A stretch of 64,000 nt of DNA from an uncultured Lactobacillus sp. (GTDB lineage Bacteria; Bacillota; Bacilli; Lactobacillales; Lactobacillaceae). The stretch spans positions 248,001 to 312,000 of the forward strand of contig CALNAK010000022.1 of NCBI GenBank assembly GCA_937874185.1, read 5' to 3'. The position numbers were made by a program, and so were the translations under genes. The notes under the pieces are model-generated. The model had not been told where the DNA came from. It saw nothing but the letters and a program-made list of their open reading frames with translations, and searched no databases. Positions 33,590 to 43,337 of this stretch are shown piece after piece (positions within the stretch are counted from its first letter, which is position 1; each line of letters opens with the position of its first letter).

Positions 33590-35038
33590 ATGGGAACAAT
33601 CCAGATAGAAAATGTCAGTTTTAAATACGCTTCAATGGTCAATAATCTATTTGATTCCTTGAATTTAAAAATTGATGAGAGTTGGAAATTAGGTTTAATC
33701 GGTCGAAATGGCCGTGGTAAAACAACTTTGCTAAAAATAATTCAAGGGAAATTACCCTACCAAGGTAAAATTACGTCAAATTTGAAATTTTATTATTATC
33801 CACAGACAATTGTGGATAATAAAGTTCCAACTAGGAAAATTGTGGAAGAATTATCAGGTCTATCTGAATATGATTTATGGAAAATGGAAATTGAACTGGA
33901 AAAACTTCAGGTTGACGTGAATGTTTTACAGCAACAGTTTCAAGTGTTGAGTCCAGGTGAACAAACTAAAGTACTTCTAGCAATTCTTTTCTTGAATAAT
34001 GACGGTTTTCAATTGCTTGATGAACCAACGAACCACTTAGATATTGAGGGTCGAAAAGTAGTATCCAATTACCTAAAAAGCAAGAAGGGATTTATTGTTA
34101 TTAGTCATGATAAGAGTTTTTTGAATCCAATTTTGGATCACGTTATATCAATCAATCGAAACGATGTAACAGTTTATAAAGGAAATTTTGATACTTGGCA
34201 AAAAGCAATGAATCAACAGACAAATCTTGAGTCATCTCAAAAGAATCAGCTAAAAAATGATATTCGACGATTACATGAGACTGCGGTTAAAAGAAAATCT
34301 TGGGCCCAAAAGTCTGACGAACAGAATCCTGATAGTACCGGGAGAAAGATGATGAAAAAATCTCAAACGATTGTCAAACGGGTTGATAGTGAAATCACAG
34401 AGAAAAGAAGTTTATTAAGGAACATCGAAATTGAGGCTCCTCTAAAACTAAATTACGTAGAATTATTCCGTCCAAAAATATTATTAGAAATAAATAATTT
34501 AGAACTGATTCATGGGGTAATTGAAACACCACCAGTTAGTTTAAAAGTAAAACCAAATCAAGTAGTGGCATTAATCGGAAAAAATGGGATTGGTAAGTCA
34601 ACTATTCTCAGACAGATTTTAAATGTTCCACAATCTTTTACACAACGTGGTCAAATTCATTTAGCAAAAAATTTAAAGATATCGTATTTACAACAAAACA
34701 ATGAGCTGTTTGGCAGTATTAGGCAATTAGCTGTGAATAAAAAAATCGAACCAGAGATGGTTTATTCAAATCTTCGTAAGTTAGGTTTCGAACGTTATCT
34801 TTTTGACCAACCAGTTGAAAAAATGAGCCAAGGTCAGCGTCGAAAAGTTGCTTTGGCAATGAGTTTGTCAGAAGAGGCCAATATTTATTTTTGGGATGAG
34901 CCGTTAAACTATCTTGATGTTATTACGAGACAACAAATTATTGAGGCAATAAAAAAACAACATCCGACGATGTTGTTGATTGATCATGATCAAGATTTAA
35001 TTGAATCTGTCGCAACACAAAAAGTAATTTTGCGTTAG
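33590..35038 (+). CDS. ABC-F type ribosomal protection protein, Lsa-like (copy 2)
   Basis: This 482-residue paralogue of the preceding gene has the same two ATPase domains: GLIGRNGRGKTTLLK, LSPGEQTK and LDEPTNHLDIEGR in the first, LIGKNGIGKST, MSQGQRRK and WDEPLNYLDV in the second. The linker is about 15 residues shorter than in copy 1. The start is ATG 33590, with AGGTG 6 nt upstream in the hairpin; a TTG start at 33557 would run through that structure and is unlikely. Near its 3' end, 115 nt are almost identical to copy 1, far above the rest of the gene. Confidence 0.87.
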   Translation: MGTIQIENVSFKYASMVNNLFDSLNLKIDESWKLGLIGRNGRGKTTLLKIIQGKLPYQGKITSNLKFYYYPQTIVDNKVPTRKIVEELSGLSEYDLWKMEIELEKLQVDVNVLQQQFQVLSPGEQTKVLLAILFLNNDGFQLLDEPTNHLDIEGRKVVSNYLKSKKGFIVISHDKSFLNPILDHVISINRNDVTVYKGNFDTWQKAMNQQTNLESSQKNQLKNDIRRLHETAVKRKSWAQKSDEQNPDSTGRKMMKKSQTIVKRVDSEITEKRSLLRNIEIEAPLKLNYVELFRPKILLEINNLELIHGVIETPPVSLKVKPNQVVALIGKNGIGKSTILRQILNVPQSFTQRGQIHLAKNLKISYLQQNNELFGSIRQLAVNKKIEPEMVYSNLRKLGFERYLFDQPVEKMSQGQRRKVALAMSLSEEANIYFWDEPLNYLDVITRQQIIEAIKKQHPTMLLIDHDQDLIESVATQKVILR

Positions 35039-35141
35039 TAGAAGGTATTGAAAATTTGCTTAACTCATGATATTATTAAACACTGTTAGTTAATATAATC
35101 TATATTTCCGTCAAGGATTTATGGCAAGGGAGCGTCATAAC

Positions 35142-35390
35142 ATGAAACAAGGAATTCATCCAGATTATCACCAAGTTGTATTTATGGACTCATCAACAGG
35201 TAAGAAATTCTTAGCTGGTTCAACTATGGGATCAAAAGAAACAACTGATTATGAAGGTAAAGATTACCCACTAATTCGTGTTGAAATCACATCAGATTCA
35301 CACCCATTCTACACTGGTAAACAAAAGTTTGCTCAAGCAGATGGTCGTATCGATCGTTTCAACAAGAAATACGGTATGGGCAACAAGTAA
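35142..35390 (+). CDS. rpmE2: 50S ribosomal protein L31, type B
   Basis: The 82-residue protein (KQGIHPDYHQVVFMDSSTGK at 2-21) lacks the CxxC zinc motif of type A L31, so it is the zinc-independent form. No type A gene is in this window. I chose ATG 35142 because AAGGGAG is upstream; an upstream ATG at 35121 overlaps that site. TATAAT at 35094-35099 is a likely -10. It is monocistronic and followed by a bidirectional terminator. Confidence 0.95.
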   Translation: MKQGIHPDYHQVVFMDSSTGKKFLAGSTMGSKETTDYEGKDYPLIRVEITSDSHPFYTGKQKFAQADGRIDRFNKKYGMGNK

Positions 35391-35393
35391 TAC

Positions 35394-35430
35394 AAAAAAA
35401 AGTCATCCGATTGGATGGCTTATTTTTTTG
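35394..35430. terminator. Bidirectional terminator between rpmE2 and the MFS gene
   Basis: AGTCATCC and GGATGGCT pair around GATT, with A7 before and T7 after, so it can stop transcripts from both convergent genes. Confidence 0.9.
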
Positions 35431-36646
35431 CTTTTTTTGATCTTAAATGTGTGAAGACCCAGATGAAATTAATCAATGCTAGTCCGCTAGTACTGATGAA
35501 GACAGCTGAATAACTTAAAACACTAGAAATCGATGAACCGAGCAATGGTCCACAGACATTACCAACTGATTGGAACGACTGGTTATATCCGAAGACTCGG
35601 CCGGTATATTGAGTATCAGTGTTTTTAGCTAGAAGCGTTTGTACTTGGGGAACTAGACAAGCGTCAGAGATACCAACTAAGAATCTTAATCCGGCTAATT
35701 GCCAGACGTTGGTAACAAAGGCTTGTGGAATATAAACCAAGATGGCAAATATTAATCCACCGATTAAAATTTTTCCAGTACCGATTTTATCACCTAAAGC
35801 ACCAAATCTAGGTGCAGCGATAATATTAGCGATACCAGGCATTGCGGCAACGACACCAGCCACTAGAGTAACTTGATCAGAACCGTGCATCAATTGTTTA
35901 ACGTACAAACTGATGATAGGATTGATCGAGTTGTTAGAAGTTTGGATGATCATTGTCGTAACAAACATAGCTAAGATCAAATTAGGATTTTTCAATTTAT
36001 GGAAAATTTCTTTAGTGGATTCTTCCTGTCCTTTAGGGATAGGTTTGAAGTCTTCTTTAATAAAAATCGTAACTAAAATAAAAGCTATGAAAAGTAATGA
36101 ACCGGTTATCATAAATGGAATACGATAACCGAGGTATTGAGCGATTACGCCACCGACTAAAGGTCCCAATAAGGTACCAGAGATAACTCCAGTATTTAGG
36201 GTACCTAAAGCTTTTCCACTTTCGCTTCTGGGAGCTGTTGAGGCAATAAGTGTGTTTGAATTACTAACGAATCCTGAGAAGACACCTTGAAGGAGTCTTA
36301 AAACAACTAGTTGCCAGGGAGCAGTTACAAAGGCTTGTAAAAAGATAACGATAGCCATACCAAGTGATGCACGAATCAGCATGAGCTTTCGGCCTTTTCT
36401 GTCAGCAATCTTTCCCCAGACCGGAGAAATGATTGCCATGACTAGAAAGGTTGATGAAAAAGCGATACCATTCCATATGACAAGTTGACTTTTTGTGAAA
36501 TTGCCTAACTGGTTAATGTATAATGGCATAAAGGGTGTAATCATACTGAAACCAATACCAGATACGAAGGTACTGAACCAAAGGACTACTAGATTTTTCT
36601 TCCAGTAGTTATTCGGCCCAGACGTATCGTTTGTACTAGATGTCAT
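35420..36646 (-). CDS. MFS drug-efflux transporter (12 TM)
   Basis: The 408-residue protein has about 12 membrane segments. The MFS motif A appears as GKIADRKGRKLML between TM2 and TM3, and an echo GALGDKIGTGK lies between TM8 and TM9. A motif C-like glycine-rich TM5 reads GVISGTLLGPLVGGV. These mark the DHA1 drug/H+ antiporters such as TetA/NorA relatives; the substrate is unknown. ATG 36646 is preferred because AGAAAGGA lies about 10 nt upstream, while the TTG three codons earlier is too close to that site. It is divergent from murF. Confidence 0.85.
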   Translation of the reverse strand: MTSSTNDTSGPNNYWKKNLVVLWFSTFVSGIGFSMITPFMPLYINQLGNFTKSQLVIWNGIAFSSTFLVMAIISPVWGKIADRKGRKLMLIRASLGMAIVIFLQAFVTAPWQLVVLRLLQGVFSGFVSNSNTLIASTAPRSESGKALGTLNTGVISGTLLGPLVGGVIAQYLGYRIPFMITGSLLFIAFILVTIFIKEDFKPIPKGQEESTKEIFHKLKNPNLILAMFVTTMIIQTSNNSINPIISLYVKQLMHGSDQVTLVAGVVAAMPGIANIIAAPRFGALGDKIGTGKILIGGLIFAILVYIPQAFVTNVWQLAGLRFLVGISDACLVPQVQTLLAKNTDTQYTGRVFGYNQSFQSVGNVCGPLLGSSISSVLSYSAVFISTSGLALINFIWVFTHLRSKKAKK

Positions 36647-36736
36647 ATACGTCAAATCCTTTCTAAGTAACTTAGTATACTCTTTTTTTATTTATATCTT
36701 ATAAATTTAATTTTTAAAAATTAAGGAAGTTTATTC

Positions 36737-38101
36737 ATGAAGATGAAGTTAAGGGAAGTTTATTCCGCACTAAAAATCACTAGCGAAAACGTTGCGGACG
36801 TTGAAATAACTGGAGTTTGTTTCGACAGTCGCAAAGCTAAGGCTGGTGATTTATTCTTTCCATTGCAAGGGGAACGCGATGGACATGAATTTATCAATAG
36901 TGCTATCGAAAATGGGGTAAGTGCCACTGTTTGGCAAAGTGATCATGATATTCCTAATGACAAGATACCTTATGTTGTCGTTAAGAATGTTTCGAACGCT
37001 TTTGAAACATTAGCTAAGTATTATTTGAACAAAGTTAATCCCAAAGTGGTTGCTGTAACAGGTAGTAACGGAAAGACTACAACTAAGGATATGATTGCTA
37101 AAATTCTTAGCACAAGCAATAATGTTGCAAAAACTCCGTTAAATTTTAATAATGAAATAGGTGTGCCTTTTACAATTTTAAATATGCCAACTAATACAGA
37201 AGTTTTAGTTGTCGAAATGGGAATGGATCGACCTGGCCAGATCGATAATTTGAGTAGTATTGCTAACCCAGATATTTCTGTTATTACAATGATTGGTGAA
37301 GCGCACATTGAGTTCTTTGGTACTAGAGATAAAATTGCGGACGCTAAAATGGAGATTGTTGATCACTTACATGAAGATGGAACATTCATCTATAACGGTG
37401 ACGAACCATTATTGTTAGAACGTGCTAAAAAAGTTGAACAAAATCAATTGACTTTTGGTAATAACGATAGTAATGATTTATACGCAACAGAAATCAAAGC
37501 GGGAAAAACTACAACAAGTTTCAAAACAAACCTATGGCCTGAAATCGAATTTGAGATTCCAATGATGGGTGAGTACAACGTAAGTAACGCTCTGGCTGCT
37601 ATAACAGTTGGTCGTATTTCACATATTAAACCCGAAGCAATGCAAAAGGCTTTGAGTGAATTGTTTGTAACGGAGAATAGAACAGAATGGATCAAGGCAG
37701 AAAATGGTGCCGATATTTTGAGTGATGTTTATAACTCTAATCCGACTGCAGCCATTGAAGTTTTGAACAGTCTAAAAGCTATCAAAACTGATGGTCGTAA
37801 ATTGATTGTTTTAGGTGACATGTTAGAACTTGGGGATGCTTCCAAGGAATTGCATGAATCTTTGGCAAGTTATATTGATGCAGTAAATTTTGCAAAAGTC
37901 TATCTTGTTGGCGACGATATGAAATATTTGCGTGACAAACTTAGTGATAAGTATGATTCAGAAAATCTTCTTTGGTATGGGAAAGATCAACTAACCGAAC
38001 TAACCACAGATTTAAAGAAAGAATTAACACCAAATGACACTGTTTTGTTAAAAGCAAGTCATGGAATTCACTTAGAAAACGTTTTACATGAATTAATTTA
38101 G
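36737..38101 (+). CDS. murF: UDP-N-acetylmuramoyl-tripeptide--D-alanyl-D-alanine ligase
   Basis: The 454-residue Mur ligase adds D-Ala-D-Ala to the UDP-MurNAc-tripeptide, the last cytoplasmic step of peptidoglycan precursor synthesis. The N-terminal domain binds substrate (ITGVCFDSRKAKAGDLFFPL). The central ATPase has VTGSNGKTTTKD (108-119), and MGMDRPGQI and NPTA follow. RBS TAAGGAAG lies upstream. cshA follows after 80 nt. The racemase gene that supplies D-alanine is 2.8 kb downstream. Confidence 0.96.
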   Translation: MKMKLREVYSALKITSENVADVEITGVCFDSRKAKAGDLFFPLQGERDGHEFINSAIENGVSATVWQSDHDIPNDKIPYVVVKNVSNAFETLAKYYLNKVNPKVVAVTGSNGKTTTKDMIAKILSTSNNVAKTPLNFNNEIGVPFTILNMPTNTEVLVVEMGMDRPGQIDNLSSIANPDISVITMIGEAHIEFFGTRDKIADAKMEIVDHLHEDGTFIYNGDEPLLLERAKKVEQNQLTFGNNDSNDLYATEIKAGKTTTSFKTNLWPEIEFEIPMMGEYNVSNALAAITVGRISHIKPEAMQKALSELFVTENRTEWIKAENGADILSDVYNSNPTAAIEVLNSLKAIKTDGRKLIVLGDMLELGDASKELHESLASYIDAVNFAKVYLVGDDMKYLRDKLSDKYDSENLLWYGKDQLTELTTDLKKELTPNDTVLLKASHGIHLENVLHELI

Positions 38102-38181
38102 TCGTGTCAATTGAGATTGTGAACAAAACGTGGTAGAGTAGATAAATTGTATTTTATCGTGTTTAAAAATGGAGGACATTT

Positions 38182-39735
38182 GTGAAATTTAAAGAATTAG
38201 ATTTAGATCCCAGATTATTGAGTGCCGTAGACGAAGCCGGTTTTGAAGAAACTACACCTATTCAAGCTCAAACTATTCCACTAGTATTGAATGGTGACGA
38301 CGTTATCGGACAAGCTCAAACTGGTACAGGTAAGACGGCAGCCTTTGGTTTACCTTTGCTAAATGCCGTTGATACTCAATCAAGTAACATTCAAACATTG
38401 ATTATCTCACCAACTAGAGAGTTAGCTATTCAAACACAAGAAGAACTTTACCGTCTTGGTAGCAAGAAGAAAGTTAAGGTTCAAAGTGTTTATGGTGGTT
38501 CAGACATTAGAAGACAAATTCGTGCCTTGAAGAACCATCCTGAAATTGTTGTTGGTACACCAGGTAGAATGTTGGACCACATCAACCGTCACACATTGAA
38601 GTTAGGTAATGTTAAGAGCGTTGTTCTTGATGAAGCCGATGAAATGTTAGACATGGGATTCGTTGAAGATATTGAAAGTATCCTTTCAAACGTTCCTAAT
38701 CAACACCAAACATTGTTATTCTCAGCTACTATGCCTAAGCCAATCATGAAGATTGCTGACAAGTTTATGACAGAACCTAAGATTGTTAAGATCAAGTCAA
38801 AGGAACTAACAGCTGACAATATTACACAATACTATGTAAAAGCTAGAGAATTTGAGAAGTTTGATTTGATGACACGTCTATTCGATGTTCAATCACCAGA
38901 ACTTGCTTTGATTTTCGGCCGTACAAAGCGTCGTGTTGACGAATTGACACGTGGTTTACAAGCACGTGGTTACAATGCTGAAGGTATTCATGGTGACTTG
39001 TCACAAGATAAACGTACTAGCGTTTTACGTAAGTTTAAAGCTGGTAAGCTAGACTTCCTTGTAGCTACTGATGTTGCTGCTCGTGGTTTGGATATTTCAG
39101 GTGTATCACATGTTTATAACTATGATATTCCTCAAGATCCTGATAGTTATGTTCACCGTATTGGCCGTACAGGTCGTGCCGGACATTCTGGTGTTTCTGT
39201 AACATTCGTTACACCAAATGAAATGGGCTACTTACGTACAATCGAAAACTTAACTAAGAAGCGTATGGATCCATTGGCTCCACCAACTGACAAAGAAGTT
39301 CTTAAAGGACAACTTGAATCTGTTAAACAAGATATCAAGGATACTTTGGAACATGACAAGCATTTGGATCGTTTCGATTCAGCTGTTGAAGAATTGTTAG
39401 CTGAATATTCAGCCGAAGATATTGCACGTATTTTCTTGAGCGATGCTATTAAGGATTCAGAGAGTGTTCCAGTTAAGATTGCTCCTGAAAGACCACTTCC
39501 ATCAAGAAAAGTTAGTCAAAGCAGATCAGGTCACGGTCGTCACAACAGAGGCGGCGGTAGTGGTCATGGTCGCGGCGGCAACGGCGGTGGAGATCACCGT
39601 AGAAGACGTGGCAATAGTGATCATCACGAAGGCGGTCATGGTAATGACAGCAAACGTAATGACAGACGTCGTGAACACGACAACAAGGGCAAAGGCCGTA
39701 GTAAGAAGTCATTCAAGATCAGAACAAATCTATAA
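38182..39735 (+). CDS. cshA: DEAD-box RNA helicase CshA
   Basis: The 517-residue helicase has the full set of motifs: Q motif (FEETTPIQAQ, 21-30), AQTGTGKT (45-52), PTRELA, TPGRMLDH, VLDEADEML and SAT in domain 1; then GRTKRRVDEL, ATDVAARGLD and HRIGRTGRAG in domain 2. The C-terminal 80 residues are rich in Arg, Gly, His and Asn, an RNA-binding tail. CshA unwinds structured RNA in cold adaptation, ribosome assembly and mRNA decay. The start is GTG 38182, with GGAGG upstream. It ends at a terminator. Confidence 0.95.
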   Translation: MKFKELDLDPRLLSAVDEAGFEETTPIQAQTIPLVLNGDDVIGQAQTGTGKTAAFGLPLLNAVDTQSSNIQTLIISPTRELAIQTQEELYRLGSKKKVKVQSVYGGSDIRRQIRALKNHPEIVVGTPGRMLDHINRHTLKLGNVKSVVLDEADEMLDMGFVEDIESILSNVPNQHQTLLFSATMPKPIMKIADKFMTEPKIVKIKSKELTADNITQYYVKAREFEKFDLMTRLFDVQSPELALIFGRTKRRVDELTRGLQARGYNAEGIHGDLSQDKRTSVLRKFKAGKLDFLVATDVAARGLDISGVSHVYNYDIPQDPDSYVHRIGRTGRAGHSGVSVTFVTPNEMGYLRTIENLTKKRMDPLAPPTDKEVLKGQLESVKQDIKDTLEHDKHLDRFDSAVEELLAEYSAEDIARIFLSDAIKDSESVPVKIAPERPLPSRKVSQSRSGHGRHNRGGGSGHGRGGNGGGDHRRRRGNSDHHEGGHGNDSKRNDRRREHDNKGKGRSKKSFKIRTNL

Positions 39736-39791
39736 TTTTTAGAGTTTGTTAATACAGAAAAACAACCATATGGTTTATACTAATAATGATT

Positions 39792-39829
39792 AAAACAAAG
39801 TGAATAAAATTGCTTTGTTTTTTTTTATC
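39792..39829 (+). terminator. Intrinsic terminator of cshA
   Basis: AAAACAAAG pairs with CTTTGTTTT around a 12-nt loop, followed by more than eight T. Confidence 0.85.
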
Positions 39830-39860
39830 AAAAAATAAGTTAAGTTGGTGTTTTGGTGCC

Positions 39861-40034
39861 GCTCTCCACAAGAAAGAAAAAACGGCTGGAACATAGCGGG
39901 CACAACTTGAAGTCGATTACCAATGCCTTCGGCATTGATAACAGTCTTCAAGATTGGCCTTTTACTAATCCGGCAAAAATCAGCCGAATAAGTAAAATTT
40001 CGCTATTGAGCCGTTTTTCTTCCTTATTCCGAGC
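39861..40034 (-). repeat. Type I palindromic element, copy 7 (reverse; doublet 3)
   Basis: GCTCTCCACAAGAAAGAAAA at the left pairs with TTTTTCTTCCTTATTCCGAGC at the right with few mismatches (arms described in part). Reverse-oriented inner stem is ATAGCG/CGCTAT. Arm 2 is ATTACCAATGCC/GGCATTGATAA, matching copy 5 closely. Confidence 0.85.
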
Positions 40035-40178
40035 TAGTTTTTGTTATCGATATTGAATATTTAAAATTATTAAGTATACTTGGAAAATTTCATCGCTACT
40101 TAATTGTAAATAGATTATGCTAAAAAAAGGTTATGTTGGAACCATTTATGGTTTCCATCAAATACAACAACGAATTCA

Positions 40179-40338
40179 GTCTGGAGTAAAAATTGAAATT
40201 GGCTCAGTAGTGAATTTATTCTTAGCTGACGAAGTCAGGTTAGAATAAGGCCGAGTTTTGAAACAATTTTTGAATTTTAAAATTGGTTTAAAATCGTGCC
40301 CACTACGTTCCAGCCAAATTTCAATTTTTGCGGAAGAC
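40179..40338 (+). repeat. Type I palindromic element, copy 8 (forward; doublet 3)
   Basis: The sequence is very close to copy 3 at 10054-10216, including AATTGAAATTGGCTCAGTAG and AAGGCCGAGTTTTGAAAC. Inner stem GTAGTG/CACTAC. Together with copy 7 and the cshA terminator it accounts for most of the 760-bp gap before acpS; the stretch 40340-40485 shows nothing else. Confidence 0.87.
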
Positions 40339-40497
40339 GGGCCTATCCCTCTACCAAATAATGTTGGCATTTTGGAAAATCTGTTAATATGGCACTAAAT
40401 AAGGCTTGTAGAGTATTTTTATAATGCTATTATTGAGGCTTGGGAAATACTAGTCAACTTAGTTTATTTTTATAAAAAATAGATTGTGAGAAAAAAT

Positions 40498-40857
40498 ATG
40501 ATCAAAGGATTGGGTATAGATATTGCGGAGATCGACCGAGTACGTAAGATTTATGGTCGACATCCTCGCTTTGTGGAAAAAATTCTGAATGACGATGAAG
40601 TTAAAGTTTTTAACTCATTGAATACTGAAAAATCCAAGATGACCTACTTAACAGGAAGATTCTCAGTTAAAGAGTCTTTCACAAAAGCTATGGGAACTGG
40701 ACTTCGTGGGATTGGTTTTCACGATTTAAGTGTTTTGAATCATGAATCAGGTCAACCGTTTATTAAGACGGAAATATTCAAAGGCAATATTCATGTATCA
40801 ATTTCTGATACAGACGAATTAGTAATAACTGAAGTTATTCTGGAGGAGGTAGATTAA
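40498..40857 (+). CDS. acpS: Holo-[acyl-carrier-protein] synthase
   Basis: The 119-residue protein transfers phosphopantetheine from CoA to acyl carrier protein. GLGIDIAEIDRV (4-15) holds the metal-binding Asp, and GRFSVKESFTKAMGTGL holds the second (Glu) and the CoA-binding Lys. ATG 40498 gives the normal MIKGLGIDI start; a GTG four codons earlier is the alternative, and the ribosome binding site is weak for both. It precedes alr by one base, the usual acpS-alr pair in lactobacilli. Confidence 0.95.
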   Translation: MIKGLGIDIAEIDRVRKIYGRHPRFVEKILNDDEVKVFNSLNTEKSKMTYLTGRFSVKESFTKAMGTGLRGIGFHDLSVLNHESGQPFIKTEIFKGNIHVSISDTDELVITEVILEEVD

Positions 40858-40858
40858 A

Positions 40859-41971
40859 ATGTTACCATCAATTCATCGTCCAGCCTATGTTGAAGTGGAC
40901 TTGGCAAAGTTAAAGAAGAATCTACAAAATGAACTAGAGGCAGTTCCTGATGGAACAAAGGTCTTTGCGGTCGTTAAGGCTAATGCTTATGGTCATGGCT
41001 TAGTCAAAGTGGCTAAAGCTGAAATTGAATTTGGGGCCGCAGGTCTTTGTGTTGCCACATTGGATGAGGGGCTAGAACTTCGTAGTAATGGCATAGACGC
41101 TCCTATTTTAGTTCTAGGTATAATTCCCGTCGAATATGCTAAAGTTGCCGCACGTGCTAATATATCGCTAACTGTTGGTGATTTAGACTGGTTGAAGGTT
41201 GCAGTTCAACTACGTTCACATAATTTGAAAGTACATTTAGGAATTGATACTGGAATGGGCCGTATCGGTTTTCAAACAAAAGCTGAATTGATCGAAGCTT
41301 GTAACTTCTTGAATGATCACAAGGATGCTTTTGTACCAGAAGGATTGTTCACACACTTTGCAACAGCAGATAGTCCTGATGAAAAATACTTTGAAAAACA
41401 AGTTAATAATTTCAAAGAAATGACAAGTGATTTGCCAACCAAATTTACATATGTTCATTGTGCTAATTCAGCAACTGCTCTATGGCACAGTGATTTGGCT
41501 ATCAATATGGTCAGATACGGCTTAGCTTTGTATGGCTTGAACCCATCAGGAACAGACATTACAAAATTACCATTCAAGTTGGAACCTGCTTTGAGCTTGT
41601 ATTCAGAATTGGTTTTCGTTAAGAAAATTAAGGCTGGCCAAAGTGTCGGCTATGGCGCAACCTATACAAGTAAAGAGGATGAATGGATTGGAACGATTCC
41701 GATTGGCTATGAAGATGGCTGGTTAAGAAGAATGCAAGGCTGTGATATTTTGATTGATGGACAACGTTGTCAAAGTGTCGGTCGAGTATGTATGGATCAA
41801 TTCATGGTTCGTTTGCCTAAGGAAATGCCAGTTGGAACTAAGGTAACTTTAATTGGTAAAGATGGCGATGACGAAATTACAGCTACTGACGCTGCCAAGT
41901 ATGCTGGGACAATCAGCTATGAGATTCTTTGTTGCTTGAGTGAAAGATTACCCCGAGTTTACAAAAATTAA
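40859..41971 (+). CDS. alr: Alanine racemase
   Basis: The 370-residue PLP enzyme interconverts L- and D-alanine and supplies D-Ala for peptidoglycan and teichoic acids. Lys40 in VVKANAYGHG is the PLP Schiff-base lysine; the second catalytic residue is the Tyr in SVGYGATYT near 264. CMDQFMV is also conserved. GGAGGAGG at the end of acpS serves as ribosome binding site, so the genes are coupled. A terminator follows. Confidence 0.97.
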   Translation: MLPSIHRPAYVEVDLAKLKKNLQNELEAVPDGTKVFAVVKANAYGHGLVKVAKAEIEFGAAGLCVATLDEGLELRSNGIDAPILVLGIIPVEYAKVAARANISLTVGDLDWLKVAVQLRSHNLKVHLGIDTGMGRIGFQTKAELIEACNFLNDHKDAFVPEGLFTHFATADSPDEKYFEKQVNNFKEMTSDLPTKFTYVHCANSATALWHSDLAINMVRYGLALYGLNPSGTDITKLPFKLEPALSLYSELVFVKKIKAGQSVGYGATYTSKEDEWIGTIPIGYEDGWLRRMQGCDILIDGQRCQSVGRVCMDQFMVRLPKEMPVGTKVTLIGKDGDDEITATDAAKYAGTISYEILCCLSERLPRVYKN

Positions 41972-41989
41972 ATTTCAAAAATAACTTTA

Positions 41990-42026
41990 AAAGAAGCCCA
42001 TTCAGGATGATGAATTAGCTTCTTTC
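41990..42026 (+). terminator. Intrinsic terminator of acpS-alr
   Basis: AAGAAGCCCATTC pairs imperfectly with GAATTAGCTTCTT, followed by a T-rich stretch. Confidence 0.7.
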
Positions 42027-42066
42027 TTGTGTTTCATAGACAAATAAATTAATTTTAAAACATAAA

Positions 42067-42095
42067 TTGAGAGCTGAACTTATACATGATATGAT
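42067..42095 (+). promoter_or_regulatory. Promoter of ald
   Basis: TTGAGA (42067-42072) and TATGAT (42090-42095) are separated by 17 nt. The start codon lies 45 nt downstream behind AAGGAGGA. Confidence 0.6.
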
Positions 42096-42140
42096 ATATT
42101 ATATTGATAAAATATTCACAAAATAAGGAGGACTCTTTTT

Positions 42141-43259
42141 ATGAAAATTGGTATACCGAAGGAAATCAAAAGCCAAGAAGAACGTGTTGGATCAACCCCT
42201 GATGGGGTAGCAAGTTTAGTCAAAGCTGGTCATCAAGTCTTTGTTGAAACAAAAGCAGGTATGGGTTCTGGATATACTGATGAACAATATGTTGCAGCAG
42301 GTGCCACAATTTCTAATGTTGAAACAGTCTGGAACTGTGAAATGATCATTAAGGTTAAAGAACCACTTGAAGCAGAATATAAATATTTTAAAGAGAACCA
42401 AATTATCTACACGTATCTGCATTTGGCCGCAAATAAGAAATTAACTGAGGTCTTATTACAAAGTAAAACAATTGGTATCGGTTATGAAACCATGGTTGGA
42501 CCAAATGGAGGCTTGCCATTATTATTCCCAATGAGTGAGATTGCCGGTAGAATGGCAGTTCAAGTTGGGGCGCATTTCTTAGAAGAACCTCATCAAGGAA
42601 AAGGCCTGTTGTTGAGTGGTGTTCCAGGAGTTAGACGTGGGAATGTCGCAATTATCGGTGGTGGTACGGTTGGGATTAATGCCGCTAAGATTGCTATCGG
42701 AATGGGTGCTAATGTAACAATTTTGGATATTAATGCTAATAGACTTGCTGAAATTGAGAATATCTTTGATGGCAAGATTCAAACATTGATGTCAAACCAT
42801 CAAAATATCGCTAAGTCAGTTGAGCATGCTGACCTAGTTATTGGGGCAGTCTTGATTCCTGGTGCGATGACACCAAAATTAGTAACTGAGGAAATGATTG
42901 AATCAATGGAGCCTGGATCAGTAGTTGTTGATATTCCAATTGATCAGGGTGGATTATTTGAAACTAGTGTAAAAGCGACGACTCACGAGAATCCCGTTTA
43001 TGTTACACACGGGGTCGTTCATTATACTGTTGCTAATATTCCAGGAGCAGTGCCAAAGACAGCCACAGAGGCTCTATCAGGGGTTACAATCCCTTATGCG
43101 GTCAAGATAGCTAACGTTGGTGTAGAAAAAGCTATTGAAAATAGCACGATTAAAACTGGAGTTAATACATATCACGGTAAATTAACAGAAAAGGCAGTCG
43201 CAAATAGTTTGAATTTACCATTCACTGATGTAGAAACTTTAACTACTGTTTTGGAATAA
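42141..43259 (+). CDS. ald: Alanine dehydrogenase
   Basis: The 372-residue NAD enzyme interconverts L-alanine and pyruvate plus ammonia. The N-terminal catalytic domain begins KIGIPKEIKSQEERVGSTPD; TYLHLAANKKLT precedes the catalytic His region. The Rossmann domain has VAIIGGGTVGINAAKIA near 170-186 with Asp in ILDINANRL. The C-terminal block YTVANIPGAVPKTATEAL is typical. It has its own promoter and a very good RBS. It lies next to alr (D-Ala) and 1.2 kb from ldh, both of which handle alanine or pyruvate. Confidence 0.96.
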   Translation: MKIGIPKEIKSQEERVGSTPDGVASLVKAGHQVFVETKAGMGSGYTDEQYVAAGATISNVETVWNCEMIIKVKEPLEAEYKYFKENQIIYTYLHLAANKKLTEVLLQSKTIGIGYETMVGPNGGLPLLFPMSEIAGRMAVQVGAHFLEEPHQGKGLLLSGVPGVRRGNVAIIGGGTVGINAAKIAIGMGANVTILDINANRLAEIENIFDGKIQTLMSNHQNIAKSVEHADLVIGAVLIPGAMTPKLVTEEMIESMEPGSVVVDIPIDQGGLFETSVKATTHENPVYVTHGVVHYTVANIPGAVPKTATEALSGVTIPYAVKIANVGVEKAIENSTIKTGVNTYHGKLTEKAVANSLNLPFTDVETLTTVLE

Positions 43260-43337
43260 AGATTTAATTGATTTTTGACTGTAAAATGGATTGATTTGGT
43301 TGTATTCTAGGGTTGAATAAGAAAAGAAGTGTCAGAT

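Noticed and set aside
39520..39712. Long antisense and shifted frames at the end of cshA
   Set aside because: They result from the Arg/Gly/His codon bias of the CshA tail, which keeps other frames open.
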